DNA of 64,000 nt from Branchiostoma floridae (lineage: Eukaryota > Chordata > Leptocardii > Amphioxiformes > Branchiostomatidae): positions 18,503,918-18,567,917 of the forward strand of contig NC_049986.1 of the NCBI RefSeq assembly GCF_000003815.2. The letters are read 5' to 3'. Below the pieces are notes generated by a model. It was not told where the DNA came from. It worked only from the letters and a program-made list of their open reading frames with translations, and made no database searches. Below, piece by piece: positions 1 through 12,525 of this stretch (its first letter is position 1; each line of letters opens with the position of its first letter). The position numbers were made by a program, and so were the translations under genes.

Positions 1-582
1 AAGCAAACAAGTGAACAAACACAGACACACTAATCGTTTAAGATACCCCCGTTATCACAAAGATGATAAATATTGGTAGTCTCTACCAGACTCCCGCCTG
101 GCCATATAATAGTGAGGGACCTTGGCAAACTTAGGAATAATAGTATAGTAGTAGTAGGAGTAAACTGGTCTAGGAGTGAACCGGCCGGTCGGCGGAGTCT
201 GTGATAGCTGGATAGACTGCAAAAGACTGACTGAAATCCCACATGGCAACTTATTTGTCCCTATTTGACCAAATCCTTCTCTTTTGTCATCCAGCTGACA
301 CGTCTGCTTGCAGACTGAAATGTTGGTGTGTTGCTTATAACCCCTTTTCACTAGGATGGCGCTCTCGCTGCCCTCTCTCTGCCACCTAAAATTTGACAGA
401 TCGCTCAACGAATTGTATATAAAAGAAACGAATCTTTTTACAATTTTTGCGTTTTGTTGTCTTCTCAGTCACACTTTTACTTTGTATGATATACTTAGTA
501 TGAAAGTGAAGGTTACACATATCCTATTTAGGTCGCATTCAGAGCGCAGCGCGATCACCGTCTAGTGGAAAGGGGGCCTTAC
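1..582. other. left edge, downstream intron of the vWA/SEA/EGF gene
   Basis: No convincing exon is visible. The stretch around 75-200 carries a CTCTACCAG-type end also seen at 2412, 6395, 10830 and 12076, so it probably contains a degraded hairpin element. The minus-strand gene that ends an exon at 583 must continue to the left of the window, because its last visible exon finishes in mid-codon. Confidence 0.5.
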
Positions 583-3500
583 TGGCGCAGACGCCGTTGT
601 CCATGGTCCACCCCTGCCGGCAGTTGCAGTCGAAGCCGCCCGCCGTGTTGGAGCACCTCAGGTTAGCGGACCTGTCGCACACAGGCGCGTCCTGCTCCAG
701 CGCTTCCGCACACTCGTCAATATCTAGTTACAAATAATTGACAATCAAGGGAGGTTTAGCTTGTTTGAATATGTGAGACGCATAATAAATTGCATAGCCG
801 TAGTGTACCTGCATGATTAATTGCAAGGCCAAGGAATTGTTTAGATATAGCGTAAAAAGAGTTCAATGGAAAGTTTGAGATATATATGAGCAAAAGGCTA
901 GAAGCCGGGGAATACAAATTGATAGCGAATAAAAATGGTCAACGGAAATGGACTCCTTGCCCATATGTAAGTCGTGCAGAAATTTTCCTTTCAAAATTCA
1001 AATGAGTCCTGACGAGTTTTAATAGTGATAACGAGTACTAAGGCTATGTCCAAAGGCAAAGCATATGATGCCTTTCTTGGACGAAATGGAAGAAGCTTAA
1101 TTTCCAGGCAGATTTACCAGTGGCATAAGATAGTATCAAAGTTGGCTAAGGAGTACAGCAGGCCAAAGGGAGTCATCAGCCACCGGTCAGCCGAACACAC
1201 TCCTAGGGCGGCTTCACTCCTCTGGCAGCTTTTGATACTATCCTATAATACCGTAGGATCTGCTTGGAGATTATAAGAAGCTGACCTTGGCAGTCGTGGC
1301 CGTCATCAGTCGGTGAGCGGTACCCCTCCACACACACGCAGGTGGGCAGCTGGCCGTCACCGTCGAAACAGTTGGCATTGGTGCCGCAGATTCCGGCGCT
1401 GCATGGCACTGTGGGCAGAAGACAACGAACAGAGAACAGATTATTATTGAATGAATGAATCAAAGCCTTTATTGTACATACACACCGGGTAACCCACTGC
1501 GTTAAGTACAGGTCGCCACAAAACAACAATTGACAGATACATGAAATATTTACAATATTTATGTACACAAAAATCCTATTCTATTAAGCGAATTCGACTT
1601 CTTCTCGCTTCTTTGTTATACTATTATTGGACTTAGCAGAGCACTCGGAATTTATGCTTTTACCGTTTCCAGCTTCAAGCTATATATCTGATGTTTTGAG
1701 AAAAAACTTTCTGCATAGCAGATAATAATAACCCCCAGCGTGGGTCTTCACGCCACATTGAAAATGAGAACATCTCGAGATTTGTAGGTAAATCTCGAGA
1801 GTTTTGAGATAATCTTTAGATCTTTCGAGACAATCTTTAGATTTTTCAAAACAATCTTGAGACTTTTCACAACAATCTTAAGATGTTTCAGAAAGTCTCA
1901 AATATTTGGTCAAAATTTCAAGATTTTTTGACGTTCACCGAAGCATGAAGAACCCCACTGGGGTCATTATGATCCGTTGAGTACCAGAGAAGTTTCTCAC
2001 AAGATATCAGATTTGGTAAGTTTAAGCTGTCAAAGGCTACAAGCATTATTCCAAAGCTCAGATAAACAATAATCTGCTCGCTGTTGACGATGATTTGTTC
2101 GCTATCATCAACTGTACCGTTTTACGGCAAGCACATTACATAGAATCTTACATATCATAAGTACTGCTTTGTTATAACACATATTTGGGAAACTAATGGT
2201 TAACCTACTTGATTGTGACGCTACATCAAAGAATTATGTTAGCCCTTATTGTTCTGTTAATGTGGATGTTTCTATGTCTTTATTTTGTACTTTGTGTAAT
2301 AGCTGTACCATACATTGTACCATGTACAATTGTCGAGCAATACAAGTCTTCCTACATTGTCCGTGGGTGCGGGAACAAGAAATATGCCTAATTTCCGACC
2401 GCCCATGGCTTCTCCTAGCCTCTACCAGACTATTAGACCAAATCGGATATGTGGAGATTAATTTGCCTGGAGAGATTGACGACTATATTGTTCATTTTCC
2501 GGGCCAAGGGAAATCATGATACCCCTCCGCTGACTGACGCTCCCGGTCAATTTGTTCCATCATTCACGATCTTTGCGGAATTCTACCATCGTAGAATTCG
2601 GAAGGCCTGGAGGAGACTAGTCTTCTTCAAATCGAATGACCCACTATTTCGGACACGTGACATTATGAGTCATGGTTCAAAAGTCAAAGGTGCTCAGAAG
2701 TCTGACCGCCTCCCTCGCCTTGATTCAGTGACTTGATCTGTGCGTTGTTGCGATTGCTGCCTTTAAAATTTGGTGTCGTAGTACATGTCAGATGAAAGCT
2801 GACATGCACTGGCCTTTTAATGTCTGTAAACCTATTTAGATAATATTTTTTTTCAAAAATCTTAACAGCTCATTAGAGTTAGTCTTAGGTCACATTTCAA
2901 AACCGGAGCCCAGCCAGGATGTTTTAAGAAACGAAACATTACACTGTATAACTAGAAATATACACAAATTATGCCCATAAATCTTATTTTGACATGTTGT
3001 GTATTTTGATGCATTTTATATAATTCTTTTCGCACCCGAAAGCTGCCTGCGCGGCCGGGCCCCGGTTTGGAAATGTGACCTAAACCTTAGAAGGGAATGA
3101 GTGAGAGACTCAGAGGGAGAGGTTATTGGGTGGTATTAAAGGGAAATGAAGAAGGAGACAAAGAGGACAGAGGTTTGCCGATAATTGAAAATGGTGTAAC
3201 GTTACATACACAGTGCGCAGTTTTTGTCAGGGATCTCTATGCAGAAGTCGTTGTTGTCCGCCCCGTAGTCGTGGTACGAGTCCAGCAGGCTGACAGTCAG
3301 ACAGATGTGGGTGTATAGCTGGCACTCCGCTGCGTCCGCAAACGCCACTTGGACCTGAGGACAAAAGTAAGCACAGTGCACTAGTGGCATTGGTGCTAGA
3401 CAATAGTGTATATCTGACAACTATTATTCTTGCATACATCTGTATCTGTACCTATATAGCCAGTATAATACACCATCGGCGTACACACCAGGTTAATATA

Positions 3501-6500
3501 TGACAGCACGTTACGATTGGGACCGCATGATGGCAGTTCTTTACGTTTAAAACCGTATTGACAGCAGCGACACCTAAGCTGCAGTGCGGAAGACAGTTAC
3601 CTGTGGCCCTGAGAACCAGGTCCTCCCTGCAGCTGCCAGTCCGAGTCTAAGCGACACAGACGTGTCAAGGTTCACGTCTACATCCACCTCCTTCCTGGCC
3701 GAGGCGTCCTCCAGGTTTGCAGAGTCTGTCATGTACGCGCTGAGGGCGAAGTTGGGTTGTCTACTGGAGAGGGGGGCGTCAGCAAGGGAACCTACGGGAA
3801 ATATATATCTCAATTTAGGGGAAATGTAACGCTAGTTAACCTTTAGCCGCGGGGTAACCTATATTCGTTGTTTTTAATGAAAATAATGTATTTGGAGATT
3901 TGGGACGGTGCAATATTTTGAAAATTTTGCAATTTAAAACCATCGTCCGTTGACTTCATATCCCTAAATATCGTGAACCTCCTTATAACACTTGACGCAA
4001 AACGTCATAGGGTATCATGTGATATCATTGTTGACGTGTGCTATTGGTGCAGTTTCAACTTTAGTTATAGCCATAGGATTTGCATGCAATCTAGAGCCTA
4101 AAAGACTAAGCAATGTAATACATAATCTGGTTGCCCAGTTTACCATCATACCTTCATCCACAAAAATCTGCTATAAAAAAAGGCTATATTACATCGCATT
4201 ACATTGATCTCTATAATTTGTCGTTAGATTTTTACTTACAAAGTTACAACACTTGTTACAACTTCCTAATGCGTTCAACTACTTTTATAGCAAACGAAGA
4301 AGAGTCATATATGTGCTGATGTAACGGAATATTCTTCAGAGCTGAGACAGCGAGAGAATGAAATGGATGGCTTTCAGGAGCTCAAGAATGGAACATAGTA
4401 CAAAAGCAATGTACATGTATTTAACTGTGATATTTAACGTTATGACCAAGGTGTCGGTCCCTTATGATTGAACTCGTGTAAACATTAGAAAGTTTGGTGC
4501 TGTTAGTACAGTTAGATAAAAAATTGTCTGTGAAATATTGGGAAGCGGCACCTCCTGTGCTCTGTTGTATTTCCGGGAGTTCGAGTAGGATTGTGTTTGA
4601 CATGAAGAATGGGTAAAGGTAATATTAGTAATGGATAGATGGTTAGTTTTGTTTTCACACAGTTTGTGTTGACTTGTCAAAGTTTGTGTTTGGTACATGT
4701 TAGAGTTATTAGTTTTTGTGTGTCTACGTCAAGGTTAATTGTTTTTTATTGTCATGGTTAGTTTGTTTGAATACGCCAGACTTAGTTAACTTGTACACGT
4801 CAGAGTTATGTTGTTTTGAGTTTGTGTTTTTGTGTATAAGTCAGCGCTAAATGCTATGTTTACGTCATGGTTAGTTTATGTGTAACGCATTCAATTGGTA
4901 GTTAGCATACACGTCGAGTAATAAATCTGTGTGTAACGTTACATGTCAGAGTTTAAGTTATAAGTTTAGTTTGTTGTACCGGATAGTCATGTTTTTGTGT
5001 CCACGTCGGGGTTACTGTAAGTTGTAGTATACATTGATGTTAGTTTGAAAGTCAGTTGATGTGAAATATTTGAAGGATGATGAAAGACATATTTTTCCTG
5101 TCTGCTTGATCACGTTGATCGTACTTACAATCCACGTAGGTGGAGTTACTGTCCTTGCAAGTTCGGGCCACTGACGGATTGTCTGCAAGTCGGCGTCAAG
5201 AGGAAGAAAGTGGAAGCAGCGTTAGGTGCACCTCAGGCGCCAGCCGCTAGGCGGAAGCGCCGGATAGAAGCACATACAACACAAAGCATCATCGCACGCA
5301 TGGCACGAAGATCACTATAAAGAACAAGCAACTATACATGTCTCATACGGTGCGGTAGCATAAGTTGCATTAGAACCACTGCGAGTGCATTGGCCTGGTA
5401 GTCAATGCGCATACTGTTGATAGCATGCAGTTTTCTCCAGTATGAAACATTACAGTATGCAAAGCGAACTAAGAGGACCAATTAAAAACCCCCCCTGAAA
5501 AGATTTGTCCCTCTAAGTGGGGGATCAAGGGGGTTGATTAGTTTTTAATTACCCCCCCGCATGTTTGAAGGGGCGTTACCTGTGCCGTTGTTGGCAATGA
5601 AGAACTGAAGGGGGACGTCAACAGGGCCCCCCGGGGAATACCCCTGCAGATTCGGGAGAAGATGTAAACAATTTTTTTGCCCCCCCTTTGGGGGGTCGCC
5701 CAATGAATTCATGTAAGGGCCCTTAAAAGCCCCAAGGAACGAAGACGTTTTTTTTGTCCCATGAAACCAAGGTTAGTTTTTGTTTAATCAACTATGGGAA
5801 TGTCAGTCCCCCATGTAACAGGCTGTAAAAAAACAACTGGAAAGGGGTTTACTCTCCCAGGGTCTAGTTTAACAAACTTTTGCCCCATTTGTTTTTACTC
5901 AAACGCATTTATACACAGGGGTACAGGCCCCCCCCCCCCCCCCCCAGCTGCCCTACCACAATCAAGCACCACAGCCGTCTCATCCAGGTCATTGGCTTGA
6001 TTTGTTTGTAGCGGAAGAAGAGGAGAGGGAGAAACGAAGCAAAAACGCCATGTTTCCCGTCCGTTATGTTAAATATAATAAGGAAAATCATACATGAAGG
6101 CTCTCTCGCAGGATTGACAAGTCGTCCACAAAGACGTCGACAGTCGGCACTGCCCCGAAGCCGAGGATATCGGCGTTGAAGGACAGGGAGCCCGCCTCGG
6201 CATCGGGGAGACCGCCCTCCCGGACTTGGGTCAGCAGGAAGGTCTGCAGGTCGGCCCGGACGGTCCTGGACACCACGATCCGCAGGTACACCACGTACCC
6301 GACTCTCCTAGAGAACGGAAGGGAATAAGGTAGGTTTAAAGTTTGCTCCATCCGCGAATAATTTAATCAGGTTTGTAAACGATGAATAGCCCCTACCAGG
6401 CTCTACACATGTCGCTGGAAATTAAGATGGTCGAAATTGGTCAAATAGAGATATTGCATACCAAAGGAGTTAGCAAAAAACTACAGTTGGTCAGCTAACT

Positions 6501-8061
6501 CCTCTGGTGTGTTCTTTGTGTACTACTTGGCCAATTTCTACCATATTTTTACAGCGGCATATTTCTACAGCGGCATGGCTACGTAAATGATTGCGTATAG
6601 CAAGATTATTTATTCACAGCACTGTGTTCAAAATAAATCATAGAAGTCATTTTGAAACAGTTTCTTAACTTAAACATCCAACACGAAAATACGCAGATTT
6701 ATATTGCATTCCTTACCATTTGAAGGCGTTGGCGACTTGAGCATAGTAGATTTGAGAATTACTTTCTGACGAATTCACAAGGGTGTAGAACTGTCCAGAG
6801 AAAGGTAGTCTGATTATACATATACGAACATAAAAGATGATATTTGAATGCAAAGTTCTTGCATAACTGACGTTTTGTCTGGTGTGTTACGCCGAAGGGC
6901 GGCGGTTATACCAGCTATATTAGATACTTATACAGATACAGATTGTACATGCCAAGGTTTCTGGAATAACAAAAAAACAGCAAAAAACAAAAAAACAACA
7001 AAAAAACAACAAACAACGACAGTCGTGTCATACCTGTCGTAAGATCTCGTTCTGGTAAGCAAAGACGATGTCGACAGGTTCTTCACTCGGGAGTGTGTTC
7101 GCCATGAAGACGAAGCGGGCGTAGAAAGCTTGGAAATCTACAGGTTTGGAACAAAAATAATTTATGGACATGATGATTAGATTCTATGGGTGACAACCAC
7201 TGGGAACTCCAAAATGATGTGTGTGTGTGTGTGATAATAAAAAAATTCGTTTGGCAAAAAAAAGTTGTATTCGTAATGAAATCTGAGCGGGCCGGAGGGT
7301 TGAACAAATGACAAGCAACGTATGGTGTACCGAACGGTAGATATTCTTTAACATCTTCTTCTTCAACTTGACTTCGATTGATTTTCTTCTTCTTGGAATT
7401 GACTTAAGCATTTTACAATCTGTTTCCGTAAAGGGTTCTTACCTGACGGCACCAGTAGCGACGACGATACGGCATGGAACTGGGAGGGACCGTTACTCCT
7501 CCACGCAGTTAGGAGCGCCTCCAGCGAGTACGCCCCGGACTGCACCGAGAACGCCACTTGAGTGTAACCCGAAGATCTAAAGTACGATAATAACGAGCTT
7601 AATCTATTTATCACGTTCTTTCCCTTCAGATAAAGAGTCGTTCAGTAGATAACGTGGTAGCAGTTGTCGCAAATGTATCACATTTTTCACCAGTTTATTA
7701 GAAAACCGATTTAGTAATTATATTACTAGTGATTTCATGAGATAGCACCCCTCTAACTAATTTGTAAAATTGAATATATCAAATTTGGTGAGGAGTTTTT
7801 AGTCTGTCTATGTACATGTATACGTCTGTCCATGTGTCTGCTAAATCACTGAAAACATTTAGCAATACTCACATGACGTTCCGTGCTTGAAGAACGTTGA
7901 CCGTTTGAAAACCGTCCACACCGGCAAAAATGGCGTTAAGCTGTAAGATTCATCGACACACACCAAGAAATCAGTGTTTCGTAGATTTTAACCACTTCAT
8001 GAAGCCTTTATTCTAAACACGCACACATGCACACACAAGCACACACACACACGCGCGCGCG

Positions 8062-8107
<46 letters not shown>

Positions 8108-11100
8108 TGCATAATGTATCAATCCTTAAAGCATTTCGCTAACATTTAAAACCATTCCTTATGTCTTTTAGATAGATACTTCTAAAATGGAAAAGTAACA
8201 TTTGCAAGCAAATACATAATGTTTACAAAGTCTACTTCTAGTAATCTCCAAGCAGATCTTGCTGTGGCATAAGATAGTATCATAAGCTTGGGAAGAAGAT
8301 TAGCCGGCAGAGGAGTTTCATTCGCCACAGAAACTCCGGATCATCTGCAAAACAAACTCCTTCCCAAGCTTATGATACTATCTTTTGCCACGCATGGAGA
8401 TCTGCATGGAGATTATATTTCTAGTCCCTGACCTGAGTCAGGACCTCCTGCTCCAGCGTCACGTGTGCGTCAGAGGTGACGTCATCGTAGCTGCTGACGT
8501 AGCGCTGAGCCAGCTGAACCCATCCGTACGACAGGACGCCGACTGGAACACGAAGCAAGTTTTCTTTTTATCATGGAAAGTCATCTCTACATGCGTTCGT
8601 AGCAATTATAGTACAACGCCTAAACTTTCTTCCCTTAGGTATACACAAAGGTATACACGGCTGAAATTTTCCGGAGTGATTGGTCATCAGTATTGATCTT
8701 CAAAAAGGCGACAGCGGTCGTTGAAATTTGATCCGTTGATCCGTTGTGTTGGAAGAAAGTTTAGCATTGTAAGCTGTTTTGTGTGTTTGTGGGGGGGGGG
8801 GGGGGGGCTCAGAACCAATAGCCACGAGCAAAACAATATTAACGTGCTTCCACACAAGCGTGTATATCAAGTCCGAATGAGGTCCGTATTTGCATTTTTC
8901 ATACATAGTCATACGCACAGTACGCTTCGCATACATACGCATCTCAATCGTTTCGTGCAAGTTGTAGTTACGCGTATTGTGCCGTACTGTGCATATGCCT
9001 GCGTACGTAAGATTGAAACAAAACGATTGAAATACGCATGAGATGTGTTTTGTGCATACGCCTACGTATAAGAATGTCAATACGGCCCTTATACGGACTT
9101 CACTACACGCCGGTGTAAATGTACCTAAAAGAAACATAGAAACACAAGGAAGAAACCAGAACACTACTAACCGTTACCGAATCGTGCAGGCAGTCTGTTC
9201 CTGAGGTCCACAAACCCCCTGGTGTTGCGAAGCGAGCGGAGATTGCTAGAGGAGTACCCCACCAGGTTCTGCAGCGCTCCCCGATTGGCGGCTGGACCCA
9301 GCGCGACGCCGTACACCACCACCCCGAGCTGGCGAGCGAAGTGCCCGGCGAAGGAGAGGCTAATGTTCGCGGACGAGTCGTCTGGTCCCGTGCTGAACGC
9401 GACGATGATTTTCGGCACGTCGGGCCGGCCGGCCTGGAGTAGCCCGTTGACGGATTCGACGCACGATCTCGCCAGTGCCCTGCCAATCACAAAAGAGGGC
9501 ATCTCATTTTTTTACACCTTTAATTTAGTGGCTCTACTGTGGAGAAGAGGCAAAACTTCTTCTTTTGAGTCTACCAACTTCTAGCCTGGGTACCGTTCTT
9601 TGTAGGAACCGCTTGCTCAATCTTTTAGCTTCCCTAACCTTGGGTAGCAGGCGAAAAGATTGAGCCAGTCCAACGAATAGATTGAGCCACGCGCCAATGG
9701 GTATACGGAGGATAGTCCCAGGCTAACCGACTTCAGCTAATGTGTTATGCAATGGGGCAATTTTCCGGGTACGCAACACAAACAATGCCCTACCGTCCGC
9801 CACCTTGCTTGACGAGGGTCGCTAGTGCCGCCTGCATGTCCGCCCAGCTGGTAAAGTTGCCGGAGTCGAGCGATGACGTCAGGGCGTCGCTGTACTGCTC
9901 CACCAGAACTCGGGCCGAGTCGGGACCCAGTTGGAACTCAGCCGCCACCTTTCCCGCGAATGACGTCATTGCGCGGAACTCGGCGTCCGTGGTGTTGTCG
10001 GAGCCGTCCACGAGGAAGACCAGGTCTATCGGTATGTCGTACAGGGGCACTGGTGGGGGGCGGAAAAACACATAAGTGAATGAGTGAGTGATTGGTAGAG
10101 TGTGAATGAGTGAACAAGTGGACGAATGAATGAACGAGTGAATCAGTGCGCGAATGAGTGTGTGTGAGAGTGAAAGTGAATAAAAGTGTGTGGGTGAGTG
10201 AGTTAGTGGATGTGAGTGAATAAATGAGAGAGTGTGAGAGTGAATGAATAAGTGAGTGATAGAGAGCATGAATGAATGAACAAGTGGACGAATGGATGAA
10301 TTGGTTCAATTGGTGAACGGGGAGTGCCCTTGATGAATTAATGAATCGACAAATAAGCTTTATTGACCCGATGAACCGATGGAGAAACGTCCAGAAAAGA
10401 CGTCGCACATGTACACAGAGAGACACGCACACAAAAAACAATACCTCCATTTTTCATGGAGGCAAAAACAATACTATAAGAAAGAACTCACGATCAGGGT
10501 CAAGTGTGAAGTAGTCGGCGTCTACGGACAGGTCTCCCAGCTGCCCCGTGGCGATAGCAGTCCCCAGGGTGGTCTGGACTGACGTCACTGCGCTGGGCGC
10601 TACCATGACACGGAGCGTGGCCTGGATGTTAGTCCCTCTGTACAGGCAATAATGCACTGTTAGGGGACTGTCACACTTGTAAGTATGTCCGTATGTATGA
10701 GTTGCGACAGTACAAATACCTTTATAGAGGAGTTAACTGGTCGAGGAGTATGATTTGCCATCAGCTAACTCTGCTGGCATGTTATCTGGCTATTTTTGTC
10801 CTTTTTTTGCCGGTCAGCGACATGGAGCCTGGTAGAGGCTAAGACTTCCACACGGACCTCATACGGACCCACCTTGAAGTACAATTTGAGGACGAAGAAG
10901 CATTTTTTCCCGGTTAGATAACCGGGCTGTACAACAGTGGCTCAAAGTAAAGAATAACGTCTTCTCGGCAAACTTTACCTCAGCCAAAAATGCCAATACG
11001 CAACTCGTACGGACTTGAATGTACGCACATGTGTGAACACCTCCTTATGGGCGTATTTGAAGTTCGCATGAGTTCTATGTTGACATTTTTTTTACTCGAA

Positions 11101-12484
11101 GATGTCGTTTTTCATTTTTTATGCTTCTCGTATGAATATCGGACAATGCCTCTTCTTCATTCAGTTGTATATTCATTGCTTTCCATTTTAACTACAAAGA
11201 CGTTATTTCAAAATCCATATCGAAAGTATGACTTCAGTGTTCCTAAAAAGAGTGAATCGCAATGAGCATACCTTGGTCTGAAGTCACAGAGGTCAATAAG
11301 AATTACTCCGTTTTCTGCGAACAGCAAGGACCCTACCTGCAGTGGGTGCAGAAGAAAGATTACGTGTATTATTTGACAGACCGAGCGCTATATATATATG
11401 TATCTTTTTAAGAACGTTCGAAACAGTTACGTCAAGTGTGAGCGCCATGTTGGATGATAACCTGGCAAAACGGCGCTATCAAAGTTACATGTACCTGTAC
11501 ATTTGTGCGAGTGTGTCATTTTTGTCTCTGTGCTATGAATCAAGGCTAGATCCTACAAGGACAGCGTCATAACAATAAGTCTTGATCCGAATGCTTAAAA
11601 AACGGCGTTAAACGATCTAAGACTAGTACTAATGGTTGAATATTCGATGATAGTAGTATCACAACATTACAACTTACCGCGTTTTCTACGCGCGCCTTCA
11701 GGTCTGCATAAGCGGTGGAGTCCGGTGAGTAAAGATCTCCCGAGAACGTCTCCAGAATCACGAAGGACACGTGGTACTTCTCACCACCTGTCACAAGGAA
11801 GACAAATAGAAATTTAAGAAGAAAAATTTTGGTACCCAACAAAGTAAAAGACATAAAAGTTAATTCAATGAGGTATACAAATAGGTGTCTTATGAAACAT
11901 CTGTTAGAAGGAAGACAAATAGGAAGAAAAAAGAAGAAGTGAATTTTGGTACCCAATAACGGAAATGGCGTACAGCTAATTCAATGAGGTATTCATGCAT
12001 GAAATAGGTGTCTTATGCAAAATGTATGGATAGACCTCAGAAAGAAGGGGAAAACCCATGTGCCTACTTGCCGCTACCAGGCTCCACAGGTCCCTGGGAA
12101 AATATTAGAAATTGGCCAAATAAACTAAGTCACGAACTGTACTTCGTGTACTCTTCTGGTAATCTATCTGTCTATGTGGCCAATTTCTACTATTTTCCAG
12201 TGATCTGTAGAACCTGGTAGAGGCCAAGTAACGTACCGACGAGCCCCTGGCCGATGAGCGGGTTGAGGTTACTGAAGCCGTTCTGCACGTTGGTGGCGTT
12301 CAGGAAGCTGTACCGGACCGCTTCAGTGGAGTACTGCGCCATGACGAACTCCAGACCGACGCGAACACTGGAAAATTAAAGGTAAGACAAAGCAGGGCAG
12401 TCAGACAGGGCAGACTTAAGTCAATTAGAAAGGATGGTGATGACTTTTTCATGACAGTAAGAACAGTCACACACATTAAAAAAA

Positions 12485-12525
<41 letters not shown>

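Noticed and set aside
8700-9164. 154-codon minus-strand frame and its plus-strand partner
   Set aside because: They cover a low-complexity poly-G tract and an inverted-repeat-like stretch next to the vWA exon; no exon borders fit.
9790-10450. Ser/His/Leu-rich frames joined to the vWA exon
   Set aside because: The extension beyond 10049 is translation of the GAATGAGT repeat; the real exon begins at the CACCAG acceptor.
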